DNA of 64,000 bases from JAMXLO01 sp963819855 (GCA_963819855.1 CAWFYC010000021.1:186001-250000); one strand, 5' to 3'. Shown: positions 15,907-27,128, counted from the first letter of the stretch. A program made the numbers and translations. The notes: generated from the letters alone by a model not told the origin.

Positions 15907-18848
15907 ACCTGTTCACGATCCCGGCCGGCGTACCGTTCCTCGACACGCTTGCGACCGAGTGGCTCGAGCGCGCCGGCACCGAGCCGCTTGCCGTATCGCG
16001 CGGGCTGATCCTGTTGCCGACGCGTCGGGCCGCGCGTGCACTCGCCGAGGCGTTCCTGCGGGCATCGGGCGGACGGCCGCTGCTGCTGCCGAGAATTACT
16101 GCGCTGGGGGCGCTGGACGAGGCGCCGCTGACGCTTGCTGGCGCGCTCGACATGCCGCCGGCGGTGGAACCGGCACATCGCCTCGCGGCGCTGACCCGGC
16201 TGATCCTGGCGATGGGTGGCGCGAACGGTGCGCCACGGACCGCCGATCGCGCCTGGCCGCTTGCGGCCGAACTGGCGGCATTGATGGACGAGGCCGAGCG
16301 GGCTGAGATCGACCTGGCGAGCAGGCTGCCAGAGGCTGCCGATCCCGCCTACGCCGTGCATTGGGCACGGACGCTCGAGTTCCTCCACATCGTCACGCGA
16401 ACCTGGCCGGACTGGCTGGCCGAGCAGGGCCTGATGAACCCAGCGGCCCGCATGGTCGCGCTGCTGGACGCGCAGGCTGCCGCCTGGGCCTCGGTACCGC
16501 CGGCAGAGCCGGTGCTGGCCGCCGGCACGACAGGTGGCATTCCGTCAGTGGCACGGCTGCTGCGCGTTGTCGCCGATCTGCCCAACGGTTCGGTGGTGGT
16601 CCCGGGACTCGATACGGTGATGTCCGAGCACGCCTGGGCCGAGCTCGATGATTCCCATCCGCAGGCCGGCCTGTCCCACCTGCTGCACGGGCTGGCTGCC
16701 ACCCGCGGTGACGTCCGTCCGTGGCGAGCAGCGGCGCCGGATGCCGCCACGGCGGGGCGCGGCACCACATTGTCCCGCGCCCTGTTGCCGGCGAACGCGC
16801 TGGCGGAATGGCGGCAAGCCGATCCGGCGACGATCGATGGCCTGCTGCTGCTGTCCCCCGCCGACCAGCAGGAGGAAGCCGCCGCCATCGCCATGGTGCT
16901 GCGTGAGGCGCTCGAGACCCCAGGGGCCACCACGGCGCTGGTGACGCCGGACCGTGACCTGGCAGGGCGGGTGGCCACAGACCTGCTGCGTTATGGCGTG
17001 GTAGCGGATGACAGCGCCGGCGAGGTGCTGGCCGATTCGCCGCCGGCGGTGTTTCTGCGGCTGCTGGCCCGCGCAGTGGCGGAAGGGCTGGCGCCGGTTG
17101 CGCTGCTCGCGCTGCTGAAGCATCCGTTGGCGGCCGCCGGCCTGCCTCCCGCTGCCTGTCGTGCAGCCGCTCGCTCGCTTGAGCAGGCCTGTCTCCGGGG
17201 TCCCCGTCCGCAGCGCGGCGTGGCGGGCCTGCGCCGCGCGCTCGGCCGGGCGAACGGCGATACCGCGTTGCTGGAGCGCCTCGAGGCGTGTCTGGAACCG
17301 GCGCTGCGGATCGATACCGCGGTAGAGGTGGCACCGTCCCTGGCCTTCGCCGCGCTGATCGAGGCCGGCGAACGTCTGGCAGCGACCGATGAACTGCCGG
17401 GGCCGTCGCGCCTGTGGGCCGGGGAGGAAGGCGAAGCATTGGCGACCAGGCTGTCCGAGGTGCAGGCGGCGCTGGACCTCCTGCCGGACCAGCGTCACGA
17501 CGTACTGCCGGGGTTGTTGGACGCGGTGCTGGAGGGGGCCGTGGTGCGCAGCCGCCGCGCACTGCGCGGGCGGGTTGGCACCGAGCATCCGCGCGTATTC
17601 ATCTGGGGATTGCTGGAGGCGCGGCTGCAAAGTGTCGACGTGATGGTGCTGGGCGGTCTCGCCGAAGGCGTGTGGCCGCCGGCCAGCGATCCCGGAGCAT
17701 GGCTGTCACGCCCGATGCGCGCCACGATCGGACTGCCGTCGCCGGAGGAAATCGTCGGCCAGTCGGCGCATGATTTCGTGGCCTGCGCGACCGCCGCGCC
17801 CACCGTGGTGTTGTCCTGTCCAAGGCGCCGGGATGGCGCACCGGTGGTGCCCGCGCGTTGGCTCACCCGGCTGGAGACGTTGCTGGCCGGTCAGGATGTG
17901 CGGCTGTTGCAGCACCCTGCCGCTGCCTGGGTGCGTGCACTGGATCAGCCCGCAGTCGGACCGTGTCCCGTGCGGCCGCCGCGGCCGTGTCCGGCGATCG
18001 CACTGCGGCCGCGCAGGCTGTCGGTGACCGAGATCGAAACCTGGCTGCGCGATCCCTACGCGATCCATGGCCGACACGTGCTGAAGCTGGCCAGACTGCG
18101 GCCGCTCGACGAGGCTACGGACGCGGCCGACTACGGCAGCCTCGTGCATGCCGGGCTGCATCACTTCCTGGCGGAGTTCGGCACGCGCTGGCCGGCCGAT
18201 GCGGCCGCGCAACTGCGGCGGGCGATGGCCCGGGGTCTGGCCGAGGCCGATCTGCGCGAGGCGCTTGCCGCATGGTGGACGCCCCGGCTCGAACGGATCG
18301 CCGATTGGGTCGCGCAGGTCGAGGCGGAACGCCGCAGCGTGTGTCCGGTGGTGGCGTTGATCCCGGAGGCGAGCGGAACTCTGGAACTGGAGCGGCCGGG
18401 CGGGCTGTTCCGGCTGGTTGGACGAGCGGATCGGATCGAGCGGCGCCGCGAGGGCGGACTGGCGATCCTGGACTACAAAACCGGGACACCCCCGAGCCAG
18501 AAAGACGTGGATGCCGGTCTGGCGCCGCAGTTGCTGCTCGAGGCGGCAATGGCACAGGCCGGGGCATTCGGCGCAGCAATCTCCGGTACGGCGGAGGAAC
18601 TGACGTATTGGCACCTGACCGGCGGCTTTCACGCCGGGGAGCTGCGGACGTTGTTCAAGGCGAACGCAGCGGCGATCACAGCCGCGGTCGTCGCAGCACG
18701 CGACGCGCTGTGCTCGCTGATCGATGCCTATGACGCGCCGGACCGCTGTTATCTGTCGCAGCCGCAGCCAGGGTTCGCGCCGAGGTTCTCCGACTATGCG
18801 CAGCTTGCGCGGGTGGCGGAGTGGGCCGCGGCGGAGGATGAAGGATGA
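15903..18848 (+). CDS. addB: Double-strand break repair protein AddB
   Basis: About 980 residues. Alphaproteobacterial AddB, nuclease/helicase-like partner of AddA in recombinational repair of double-strand breaks. The family N-terminus (NLFTIPAGVPFLDTLA) begins at 15906, and C-terminally there is the RecB-family PD-(D/E)XK nuclease with ILDYKTGTPPSQKDV. No ATG, GTG or TTG lies close upstream in frame. A CTG at 15903, eight bases after a GGGGGAA box and overlapping the murU stop, is my choice. The nearest standard start is GTG at 15825, which would overlap murU by 82 bases and add a non-family stretch. The stop overlaps the addA start (ATGA). Confidence 0.9.
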   Translation: MNLFTIPAGVPFLDTLATEWLERAGTEPLAVSRGLILLPTRRAARALAEAFLRASGGRPLLLPRITALGALDEAPLTLAGALDMPPAVEPAHRLAALTRLILAMGGANGAPRTADRAWPLAAELAALMDEAERAEIDLASRLPEAADPAYAVHWARTLEFLHIVTRTWPDWLAEQGLMNPAARMVALLDAQAAAWASVPPAEPVLAAGTTGGIPSVARLLRVVADLPNGSVVVPGLDTVMSEHAWAELDDSHPQAGLSHLLHGLAATRGDVRPWRAAAPDAATAGRGTTLSRALLPANALAEWRQADPATIDGLLLLSPADQQEEAAAIAMVLREALETPGATTALVTPDRDLAGRVATDLLRYGVVADDSAGEVLADSPPAVFLRLLARAVAEGLAPVALLALLKHPLAAAGLPPAACRAAARSLEQACLRGPRPQRGVAGLRRALGRANGDTALLERLEACLEPALRIDTAVEVAPSLAFAALIEAGERLAATDELPGPSRLWAGEEGEALATRLSEVQAALDLLPDQRHDVLPGLLDAVLEGAVVRSRRALRGRVGTEHPRVFIWGLLEARLQSVDVMVLGGLAEGVWPPASDPGAWLSRPMRATIGLPSPEEIVGQSAHDFVACATAAPTVVLSCPRRRDGAPVVPARWLTRLETLLAGQDVRLLQHPAAAWVRALDQPAVGPCPVRPPRPCPAIALRPRRLSVTEIETWLRDPYAIHGRHVLKLARLRPLDEATDAADYGSLVHAGLHHFLAEFGTRWPADAAAQLRRAMARGLAEADLREALAAWWTPRLERIADWVAQVEAERRSVCPVVALIPEASGTLELERPGGLFRLVGRADRIERRREGGLAILDYKTGTPPSQKDVDAGLAPQLLLEAAMAQAGAFGAAISGTAEELTYWHLTGGFHAGELRTLFKANAAAITAAVVAARDALCSLIDAYDAPDRCYLSQPQPGFAPRFSDYAQLARVAEWAAAEDEG

Positions 18849-21800
18849 GCGGCGGCCCTCGCGATCTTGCCAACGCGGAACAGCTGCGGGCCTCCGATCC
18901 GGCGGTCTCTGCGTTCGTCGGTGCGTCGGCCGGATCGGGCAAGACCAAGCTGCTGACCGACCGCCTGCTGCGCCTGATGCTGTCCGGCGCAGCGCCCGAA
19001 CGCATCCAGTGCCTCACATTTACCAAGGCCGCCGCCGCCGAGATGGCGGTGCGGCTCCAGAAGACACTCGGCCAATGGGTGACACTCGACGACGATGCGT
19101 TGGCAGGCAGACTGCGCGCACTGCGCATCGAGCCATCGGACGAGGTGCTGGCCGCGGCGCGGGCGCTGTTCGCCCGCGTGCTCGATCTGCCAGGCGGCAT
19201 GCGCATCGGCACGATTCATGCCTTCTGCCAGTCCTTGCTGCGCCGCTTCCCGCTGGAAGCATCGCTGTCGCCGCATTTCCGGCTGGTTGATGACCGCGAC
19301 GCCGAGGATGCGCTGACCGAGGCGCGCGAGAACATGCTCTCACATGCGAGCACAACGCGAATGCGTACCGCGCTGGCGACGCTGGCCGGCCTCGCGACGG
19401 CCGACCAGTTCGGCCGGCAGGTCGCGTCCTTGCAGCGCAAATTGCCGAACCTGAAGGACGCGCTCGCACTCGGCGATGCCGTCGAGGACGCCCAGCGCCG
19501 TGCGCTCGGGGTCACTGCGGCTACGGATGAAGAGGCCATCGCGCTCGCGGTGAACTGGCAGGCGGAACCCAGGCTGCGCGAGGCGGCGCAGATCGTTGAC
19601 CGGCTTGGTGCGAAGCGATGCGCCGAACGCGCGGGGCGCATCCTCGGCTGGCTGGGTCTGGAGGCAGACGAACGCCGCGAGCACTGGCCGCAGTGGTGTG
19701 AGGAGTTCCTGACCAAGGAGGGCAAGCCTCGGGCATCGAGTCAGTTCGTATCCAAGGCGGTGACCGACGCGCAACCCGACATTGCGCGCCATTTTCTCGA
19801 CGAATGCGACCGCATCAGTACGGTGATCGATACCTGCGCGGCATTGCGCGTCGCCGCGGTTTCGGCCGCACTGCTGACGCTCGCCGCGCCGGTGCTGCGC
19901 GCCTATGCGGAGCACAAGGATACATCCGGTTTGCTGGACTACGACGACCTGATCGGCCGCACGTCCAATCTGCTGGTCGATCCCGGCGCCGCCTGGGTGC
20001 TGTACAAGCTGGATGGCGGCCTCGATCACCTGCTGCTGGACGAGGTGCAGGACACCGCTCCGGAGCAGTGGCGCATCGCGCAGGCGCTGACCGCGGAATT
20101 CTTCGCCGGCGAGGCGGCGCGGGACGCGCATCGCACCGTGTTCGCCGTCGGCGACCGCAAGCAGTCGATCTATTCGTTCCAGGGTGCCGATGTCGATGCG
20201 TTCGACCAATCGCACCGATTGCTGCGCGAACGGGTGGAGGCGGCCAACCGTCCTTGGCGGGACGCGCAGCTTGACGTGTCGTTCCGCTCCACACGGCCGG
20301 TGCTCGAGCTGGTCGATCAGGTGTTCGCCAACCCGGTCGCCGCCGCGGGCGTGGTCGAAGCTGGGCAGGCACTCGCTCACCACGCCGATCGCGCGGAACA
20401 CGCCGGCGCTGTCGAGCTATGGCCGCTCGCGCCACTGCCCGATGCGGTGGAACCGCGGCCCTGGACGGTGCCGGATCAGAATCATGGCCTGACCTCGGCG
20501 CCGCAGTATCTGGCTGAGGCGCTCGCGCAGTGGATTGCACGCGAGGTGGGTGGCGGCACAAAGTTAGCAAGCAAGGGCCGGTCGCTCGATCCGGGCGACG
20601 TGATGGTCCTGGTGCGGCGGCGCAACGATTTCGGCCGGGCCCTGGTGCGCTCCCTGAAATCGCTCGGCGTGCCGGTCGCGGGGCTGGACCGGCTGATGCT
20701 GACCGAGCAACCGGCGGTACAGGACCTGATGGCGCTCGCCGACGCGCTGTTGCTGCCGCAGGACGACCTGACCTTCGCCTGTCTGCTGACCAGCCCGCTC
20801 GGCGGGTTGTCGGACGACAGCCTCGCGGATCTGGCGATCGGCCGGAGCGGTCCGTTGTGGGAAGCGTTGCGCGCGCGGGCGGAGGAACGGCCGGAGTGGC
20901 GTTCGTCATGGGCGTTCTTTGCAGCCTTGCTGGCACGGGTCGATTACGTATCGCCGCATGCGCTGTTCGCCGAGGCTCTGGGGCCACTCGGCGGGCGAGC
21001 GCGGCTGTTTGCCCGGCTGGGGCCGGAGGCGGCCGAGCCGGTCGATGAATTGCTGAACGCAGCACTCGCCTATGCGCGCATGCACCCGTTGTCGCTGCAG
21101 GGGTTCCTGCACTGGCTCCGCCGCTCGGGTGCCGAGGTGAAGCGGGAGGCGGAAGGCGCCGGTAGCCTCGTGCGTGTCATGACGGTGCACGGTGCCAAGG
21201 GATTGCAGGCCCCGCTGGTCATCCTGCCGGACACCACGTCGCTGCCGCCTGATGAAGGGGCGATCCTGTGGGCAACCGATCCGGCCACTCGGCACGAGGT
21301 GCCGATCTGGTCGCCGCGGCGGGAGGTGCGCTGCGCCGCTGCCCAGAAGCTGCGCGACGCAGCGGCACGTCGGAAGATGGAGGAGTACAACCGCCTGCTC
21401 TACGTGGCACTGACCCGCGCCGAGGACCGGCTGCTGATTTGCGGCTGGCAGACACGGCAAGGGCCGGCCGATACTTGCTGGTATCGGCTGGTGGAGCGTG
21501 GCTTCGACGGCCTAGGCGGCTGAGCGGTCGCCGTTCGACGGCTGGGCCGGCGAACGGCGGCACCATGCAGTGCCGCAGCTTGCGGACCCTGAGCGCGGAA
21601 CCAGGGAAGGCAGTGGCCAGCACGCAGCGCCGCTGCCGGGTTGGGCCGGCGCGGCGCCGGACTGGCGCTCGGCCGCCCCGTCCAGCGAACCGGGCCGGCC
21701 GGAGCGGCTGGCACCCAGCCGGCCGGAGAATGTCGAATTGGGGCCGGTGCCCGCGGCTGCCACGCCGCTGGCGGCGCGCGAAGCAGCGAACAACCGCTTC

Positions 21801-22295
21801 CGCCGTGGCACCCTGCTGCATGCGCTGTTGCAGCACCTCCCCGACATGCGGCCGGAACGTCGGGCCGCGGCGGCGCGGGGCTGGCTGGACCGGCCCGGTA
21901 ACGGCCTTCCCGCCGGCGAGGCGGAGACGCTGACCCGCGAGGTACTGGCGATCCTCGACCATCCGGAGCTCGCGCCGCTGTTCGGGCCGAACAGCCGCGC
22001 CGAAGTGCCGCTGACGGGACTGGTCGACGGCGCGGTGGTCGGCGGGCTGGTCGATCGGCTCGCGGTGCTGGAGGATCGGGTGCTGGTCGCCGACTACAAG
22101 ACCAATCGCCGGCCGCCGACGCGGATCGAGGACACGCCGGTCCTGTACCGGCGGCAGATGGCCGTCTACCGCGCCGTGCTGCGCGACATCTTCCCGGGGC
22201 GCTCGGTTACCTGTGCGCTGGTCTGGACCCAGACATCGCAGGTCGTCATGCTGCCCGACGAACTGCTTGACCTGCCGACCGCGGCCCCCACCTGA
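18845..22295 (+). CDS. addA: Double-strand break repair helicase AddA, frameshifted
   Basis: UvrD-like superfamily 1 helicase plus RecB-type nuclease, about 1,149 residues when repaired. Walker A GASAGSGKTKLLTDR lies near residue 28. Further motifs are FTKAAAAEMA, LLDEVQDTAPEQW, GDRKQSIYSFQGAD and TVHGAKGLQAPLVIL. The first frame ends at 21523 shortly after ERGFDGLG. The second frame carries the nuclease domain with LVADYKTNRRPP and ends at 22295. Removing one G near 21517-21520 joins them as GLGAERSPFDGWAGE, normal for the family. It overlaps addB by ATGA. Confidence 0.9.
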
Positions 22296-22321
22296 ATCGC
22301 AACAGAACCATCGAGGCTGAG

Positions 22322-22648
22322 ATGAGCACAAACACCAAACCTGTCACCGACCAGACGTTTTCCGCCGATGTGCTGAAGGCCGAAGGGCCGGTGCTGGTGG
22401 ATTTCTGGGCCGAGTGGTGCGGCCCCTGCAAGATGATCGGGCCGGCACTGGAGGAACTCGCGGGCGAGTTCGCCGGCAAACTGACAGTGGCCAAGGTCAA
22501 CATCGACGACAACCCGGTGACGCCGAACAACTACGCGGTGCGCGGCATTCCGACGCTGATCCTGTTCAAGAACGGCCAGCCGGCGGCGACACAGGTAGGC
22601 GCACTGCCGAAGAGCCGGCTGAAGGATTGGATCTCGGCGAATATCTGA
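22322..22648 (+). CDS. trxA: Thioredoxin
   Basis: 108-residue thioredoxin, the general cytoplasmic disulfide reductant. The active site WCGPCKM is at residues 36-42, and the cis-proline loop is GIPTLILFKNG. It follows addA after 26 bases and is the last gene of the tsaE-to-trxA run. A perfect inverted repeat begins 10 bases past its stop. Confidence 0.96.
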   Translation: MSTNTKPVTDQTFSADVLKAEGPVLVDFWAEWCGPCKMIGPALEELAGEFAGKLTVAKVNIDDNPVTPNNYAVRGIPTLILFKNGQPAATQVGALPKSRLKDWISANI

Positions 22649-22658
22649 CGGAGCAGCT

Positions 22659-22700
22659 TCACCAGCAGGACACGACCGTCGCGTCGTGTCCTGCTGGTGA
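22659..22700. terminator. Perfect 18-bp hairpin between trxA and the GH42-like gene
   Basis: The left arm 22659-22676 and right arm 22683-22700 are exact inverted complements around a 6-base loop. There is no run of T on either side, so it is not a textbook Rho-independent terminator. Its place between two convergent genes, 10 and 5 bases from their stops, makes a shared bidirectional terminator or mRNA-stabilising hairpin likely. Confidence 0.75.
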
Positions 22701-22705
22701 CCCAT

Positions 22706-24502
22706 TCATCTGGTTGTTACCGAAAGCAGCGCCGGCGATACACGGTCCAGTGCAACCGTCACATGGTCCGTGTGTCCGAGCGGTAGTTTGGTTCTGAGAT
22801 CGTAGACATCCGCCTGCTGCGGCAGGGTCAGAACCACCGTCTCCCTTGACGCATCCGGCGCAAAGTCGCGTTGCACACCGATGATCTTGTCCTTGCCGTG
22901 CTGCCATATATGGCTGGTGACGTCGCCATCGGGAGCCTCGATAGCCACACGCGGCGTCACGCCCAGGGCGGATAAGTCCAGTTCGTTTGGCGAGATCATG
23001 CGCAGTACGCTGGTATCGAGCAGCGGCTGCGACAGTCGCCGGCTGTGCGCGTCGAACACACCGGGCTGCACATCGGCGATCACCGTGCCTCCGGCAGCGG
23101 CAAATTCGCGTATCGCACGCGCATCGTCCGGCGACAAAGCGATCGCGTGCGGCAGGATCAGCGTACGGAAGCCGCGCGTTTGCAGATTGCCGACCGACGA
23201 CACGTAGCTCGGTTGCAAACCGAGATGCGTGACGGCGTGCTCATACGCCCACATGGCGTCGCGCGCCGCATTGCTTTCGAGTTCCGTCTCCGACTTGCGC
23301 GTCATCCACGCGTCGCCCTTCGGCTGCTGCTCCAGCATCCATTGCGTGCGGAAGCTGGCCGGCGAATAGAAGATGGCGACAGGATCGGATTGCGGGTCGC
23401 TCGCGATCAGCAGCGCACCGATGCCGCCGCGGATCTCCGCGAAGGTCGCGGCATAAGCCTCGCCTCGCTCGCCGCGTGTCGCATCGTCGCGGACCACGGC
23501 ATTGTTGCTGTCCCACAGGATCAGGCCGCGGCTCCCGGCCAGCAGATCGCGCCAGATGCCGTGAATGTCCTCCGGGCCGCCGCCGAACGATGTGGTGAGC
23601 GTGATCAGACGTGGATTGAGCGAATGGGCAAGTGGCAGATCGGCCAGCTCCATCACGTCGACGGCATCCACCAACAACGAGTAGTCATAACCGCCCCAGC
23701 CAGGGATCTGCACGCCTTCGATAGCGGCGAGCGCCGACGGATCCGCTTCGTGCACGGCATCGGTGCCCATGCGCAGCGCGCGGGCGAACGCGACATCCAT
23801 CCATGCCTTGAAATCCGCCCAGGCAGCGAAGTTGCCATCGCTGCGGCGCATCGCCTGGCGCGTGGTCTCCGGCCGCACATCCTCCCAGCGGACGAAGTTT
23901 GTGCCCCACTCGGTGTTCAGGGCATCGAGCGAGCCATAGCCCTGCCGCAGCCATTGGCGCATCCCTTCCAGGGAACCGGTCGACAGATCGAAATCGAAGA
24001 ACGCGGTGAGGTCGGCAATCCCGGTCTCGTCGCCCAGGCTGTAATACAACGGATGAAAGCGCGACTGTTCGTGCACCGTGGCGATCAGGCGGTCGCGGAT
24101 ACGTTTCTGCCACACCGGATCGGCAAAGCTCGGATCGCGCCAGAACACGGTCTCGTCATCGGGGTTCTGCTGGAAGCGCTGCTGCGCTTCGACGAAGCGC
24201 CAATTCACCTCGTGGTTGGGGAACCAGCGATGATAGGCCGAGTAGAAGTCGGTCGCGATGTTCTCGACATACCAGGACAGACCGGCGGCCTGCATCGGCG
24301 CGAACTGCTTCTCCACCGGCGTTCCGTTGCCGTCGCGATTGGCCATGACCGTGGCGGCGGTAACGCCGAGTTGCTTCAGCGCGGCATACACCGGCTCGTT
24401 GCGCGACTGCCATTGGATGATCTGGTAGTCGTCCCACGCACGGGCGGGCAGCGCGCCGCCGAGCAGCGCGCCCGCGACGAGCAGCCAGAATGAAGCCTTC
24501 AC
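22706..24502 (-). CDS. Secreted GH42-like beta-galactosidase family protein
   Basis: 598 residues with a signal peptide (hydrophobic stretch ending ALPARA near residue 22). The TIM-barrel part resembles glycoside hydrolase family 42: WYVENIATDFYSAYHRWFPN, a likely acid/base glutamate in YYSLGDETGIADLTAFFDFD, then SLDALNTEWGTNFVRWEDV. A class-I-glutamine-amidotransferase-like trimer domain follows (residues about 395-520, LILPHAIALSPDDARAIREF). It should act on a beta-galactoside or related sugar outside the cytoplasm; the substrate is unknown. The GTG start at 24502 overlaps the stop of the upstream dienelactone hydrolase remnant. Confidence 0.8.
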   Translation of the reverse strand: MKASFWLLVAGALLGGALPARAWDDYQIIQWQSRNEPVYAALKQLGVTAATVMANRDGNGTPVEKQFAPMQAAGLSWYVENIATDFYSAYHRWFPNHEVNWRFVEAQQRFQQNPDDETVFWRDPSFADPVWQKRIRDRLIATVHEQSRFHPLYYSLGDETGIADLTAFFDFDLSTGSLEGMRQWLRQGYGSLDALNTEWGTNFVRWEDVRPETTRQAMRRSDGNFAAWADFKAWMDVAFARALRMGTDAVHEADPSALAAIEGVQIPGWGGYDYSLLVDAVDVMELADLPLAHSLNPRLITLTTSFGGGPEDIHGIWRDLLAGSRGLILWDSNNAVVRDDATRGERGEAYAATFAEIRGGIGALLIASDPQSDPVAIFYSPASFRTQWMLEQQPKGDAWMTRKSETELESNAARDAMWAYEHAVTHLGLQPSYVSSVGNLQTRGFRTLILPHAIALSPDDARAIREFAAAGGTVIADVQPGVFDAHSRRLSQPLLDTSVLRMISPNELDLSALGVTPRVAIEAPDGDVTSHIWQHGKDKIIGVQRDFAPDASRETVVLTLPQQADVYDLRTKLPLGHTDHVTVALDRVSPALLSVTTR

Positions 24503-24669
24503 CCGAGCGCCGCGACCAGCGTCTCCGCGCTGCGACCATTGGCGATCGCGGCGGAACGGCCGTCCCAGTGCACGCCGCCGACGCGCGCGAAGGCATGGTC
24601 GGCGTTCGGGTAGACATAGACGGAGAAGCTGCCGGTGTTATCGGTGGCCTGGATGGTGACGTTGGGCAT
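24499..24669 (-). pseudogene. Internally deleted dienelactone hydrolase remnant (56 codons)
   Basis: A short open frame from ATG 24669 to TGA 24499. It starts like a dienelactone hydrolase (MPNVTIQATDNTGSFSVYV) and ends like the same family's C-terminus (YPNADHAFARVGG, then HWDGRSAAIANGRS), including the catalytic His of DHAF. The roughly 170 residues that should lie between, with the nucleophile, are missing. The join is in frame at the similar strands FSVYV and VYVYP, so one recombination could have removed the core. It overlaps the GH42-like gene start by 4 bases. It cannot be an active hydrolase. Confidence 0.7.
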
Positions 24670-24689
24670 GGGCGATTACCTCGATGATC

Positions 24690-24785
24690 GATGGGTTTCG
24701 CTGCGCTCAACCCATCCTACGTCGATAGATCGCAACGGCACATCGCCAGGTTTGGTCGGATGGGTAGAGCGCAGCGAAACCCATC
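24690..24785. repeat. Long inverted repeat, dispersed family copy 1
   Basis: Arms 24690-24716 and 24759-24785 are 27-base inverted complements with one mismatch, around a 42-base spacer. The same arm sequence forms a perfect inverted repeat at 46091-46174. This is a widespread proteobacterial palindromic repeat, seen here between a gene remnant and the decarboxylase terminus. Confidence 0.85.
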
Positions 24786-24807
24786 GACCAGGGTCAATCG
24801 GCCAGAG

Positions 24808-25939
24808 TCAGAGGTAGTGCTCTGCCGGAGGCGCGAACCCGTTGAACCGCTGGCTGGCATAGGTCGTCACGTAAGCGCCAGTGGACAGCAGCTCCACCCG
24901 ATCGCCGGAACGCAGCGCCAGCGGCAAGCGGTAGTTGCACTTCTCATACAGAATGTCCGCGCCGTCGCAGGTCGGGCCGGCGATCGCCACCGGACCCGTG
25001 GCGGTTCCGTCGTGCGGCGTGGTGATGCGATACTTGATCGCCTCGCCCTCGGTCTCCGCGAGCCCGCCGAAGCGACCGATGTCGAGATACACCCAGCGCA
25101 CCGGATCGTTCGGGTCGCGCCGGCTGACCAACACCACCTCGGCGCTCACCAGGCCAGCGTCGCCGACGATGAAGCGGCCCGGCTCGATCAGCATCTCGGG
25201 CAGCGCATTGCCGAAGTGCTCGGTCATGGAGGTCATGATCGCATCGCCGAACTGGTCGATCTCCGGCACCGGATCGCGGTAGCGGGTGGGAAACCCCCCG
25301 CCAAGATTCATCATCCGCAGGTTCACGCCGGCCTCGGTGAGGTCGGTGAACAGCATCGCCACCTTGGCGATCGCCACCTCGTAGGCGCGTGTGGTGGTCT
25401 GCTGGCTGCCGACATGGAACGAAAGTCCGTAGGGATCCAGCCCCATCTCGCCGGCACGCAGCATCAGCTCGCGCGCCGTCTCGACCGTGGTGCCGAACTT
25501 GCGCGACAGCGGCCAGTCGGCGCCCTCGTTCGCCACCAGGATGCGGCAGTACACCCGCGCGCCCGGCGCGTTCTCCGCCAGCTTCTCCAGCTCCTCGGCG
25601 GAATCGAAGGCAAACAGCGTTACGCCGCGCTGGAACGCCGCGCGTATGGCAGACGCCTTCTTGATCGTGTTGCCGATAGCTGATCGCCTCTGGACGCGCG
25701 CCGGCGTCCAGGCAGCCGGCGACCTCCTCGAAGCTCGCGGCATCGAAGCTCGAGCCGAGGCGGACAAGGCGCTCCAGCACCGGGCGCGCCGGATTGGCCT
25801 TCACCGCGTAATAGATCCGCGCCAGCGGCAGCGCGCGTTGCAGGGTGCGGAAGTTGGCTTCCACACGGTCCACATCGAGCACCAGGCACGGCGTGGCCGG
25901 CTGCTGCTCAGCGAGGAATCGGGCGATCTTCGGGGTCAT
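24808..25939 (-). CDS. Type III PLP ornithine/lysine decarboxylase, frameshifted
   Basis: Alanine-racemase-fold decarboxylase that makes putrescine (or cadaverine) from ornithine (or lysine). The ATG at 25939 opens with TPKIARFLAEQQPATP. The PLP lysine is in YYAVKANPARPVLERL, followed by GSSFDAASFEEV. The frame breaks after PEAISY and resumes as GNTIKKASAIRAAF. One extra G of the plus strand at 25675 accounts for it. Downstream are SFHVGSQ, GGGFPTRY, IEPGRFIVGDAG and the catalytic cysteine in GPTCDGADIL. About 376 residues when repaired, normal for the family. Confidence 0.88.
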
Positions 25940-26206
25940 CGCACCGGGCCTCCTTTGGCTGTACGCCCGCCTGAACAAGGCGGCGGGACGTGAGTTGACG
26001 AAACGGTCGAACGAACCAGCGACCAAACGATTGCCAGAACGCTTGACGTCGTTGCGTAACCACGAGGGCCAGAGGCACGTGCGTTGCTGCGTGGGGGGCG
26101 ACATAGGACCCCTGTCCCCCCAACGCAAGTCGGAATTTCGATCAATCCGCAAGAAAATGTCGCCGCAGCGGAACGAGAGCTGCGGTCCGGCGTTTTCCCT
26201 GTCAGG

Positions 26207-27128
26207 ATGACGGCAGGCCAGCCGGACGCAAGGAACCCATTGGACACAGCGCAAGCGCCCGACCGCCTCGCTTCCCGCCGACCCGGTTGGCGTCGGGTGA
26301 TGCTGGGCGCGCTGCGGGAGGCGGTCTCCGACCAGGTGGCGCTCGCCGCGGCGGGCTGCGGGTTCTACGCCACTCTGGCGCTGTTCCCGGCGATCAGCGT
26401 GCTGATCTCGGTCTACGGCCTGGCGTTCGACGTCCAGTCGGTCGAGCAGCAGCTCGCGGTCCTGCGAACGCTGTTGCCGCCGCCGGCTTACACGCTGATC
26501 GACGACCGGGTGCACGAACTGGTCAACCAGCCCAACGACACGCTGAGCATCAGCCTCATGGTCAGCCTGATCGTCGCGTTCTGGAGCGCGTCGACCGGTA
26601 CGAAGTCGGTGCTGTCGGCGCTGAACGTCGCCTACGACACCGTGGAACGGCGCGGCATCCTGGGCTTCCAGCTGACCGCGCTGGCGATGACGCTGTGCGC
26701 CGTGGTGGCGGCGGTGCTGGCGATCGCGGTGCTGGTGTTCCTGCCGACGGTGATCTCGTTCGTCGGCCTTTCGGACTACAGCGCCGCCCTGATCAATGCG
26801 TTCAGCACGGACCCTGCTGATCGTGCTGGTCGGCGGCACGATCGCACTGCTGTACCGCTTCGGACCTTCCCGCCGGCCGCCGCCGGAGCAGCGCATCTTT
26901 CCCGGCGCCGTGCTGGCGACGCTGCTGTGGCTGGTCGCCTCTGCCGGCCTTTCGTTCTACGTCTCACACATCGCGCAACTGGGCGTGACCTACGGACCGC
27001 TAGGCGCCGTCGTCGCCATCATGCTGTGGTTCTACCTGACCGCCTACGCGGTACTGCTCGGCGCCGAGGTGAACGCTCAGCTGGAGCATGCGCGCGATAC
27101 CCACGCCGGCGTTTCGGCTGGCACCTGA
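26207..27128 (+). CDS. YihY/UPF0761 (BrkB-like) inner membrane protein, frameshifted
   Basis: Six-helix membrane protein of the YihY family, function unsettled. The first frame shows AAAGCGFYATLALFPAISVL and FWSASTGTKSVLSALNVAYD, both family signatures. It breaks after LINAFS. The second frame continues with TLLIVLVGGTIALLYRFGP and ends LLGAEVNAQLEHARD at 27128. Removing one base in 26804-26808 restores a continuous protein of about 306 residues. The ATG at 26207 is the best start I see; upstream frame codons look non-coding. Divergent from the ornithine decarboxylase gene. Confidence 0.83.
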
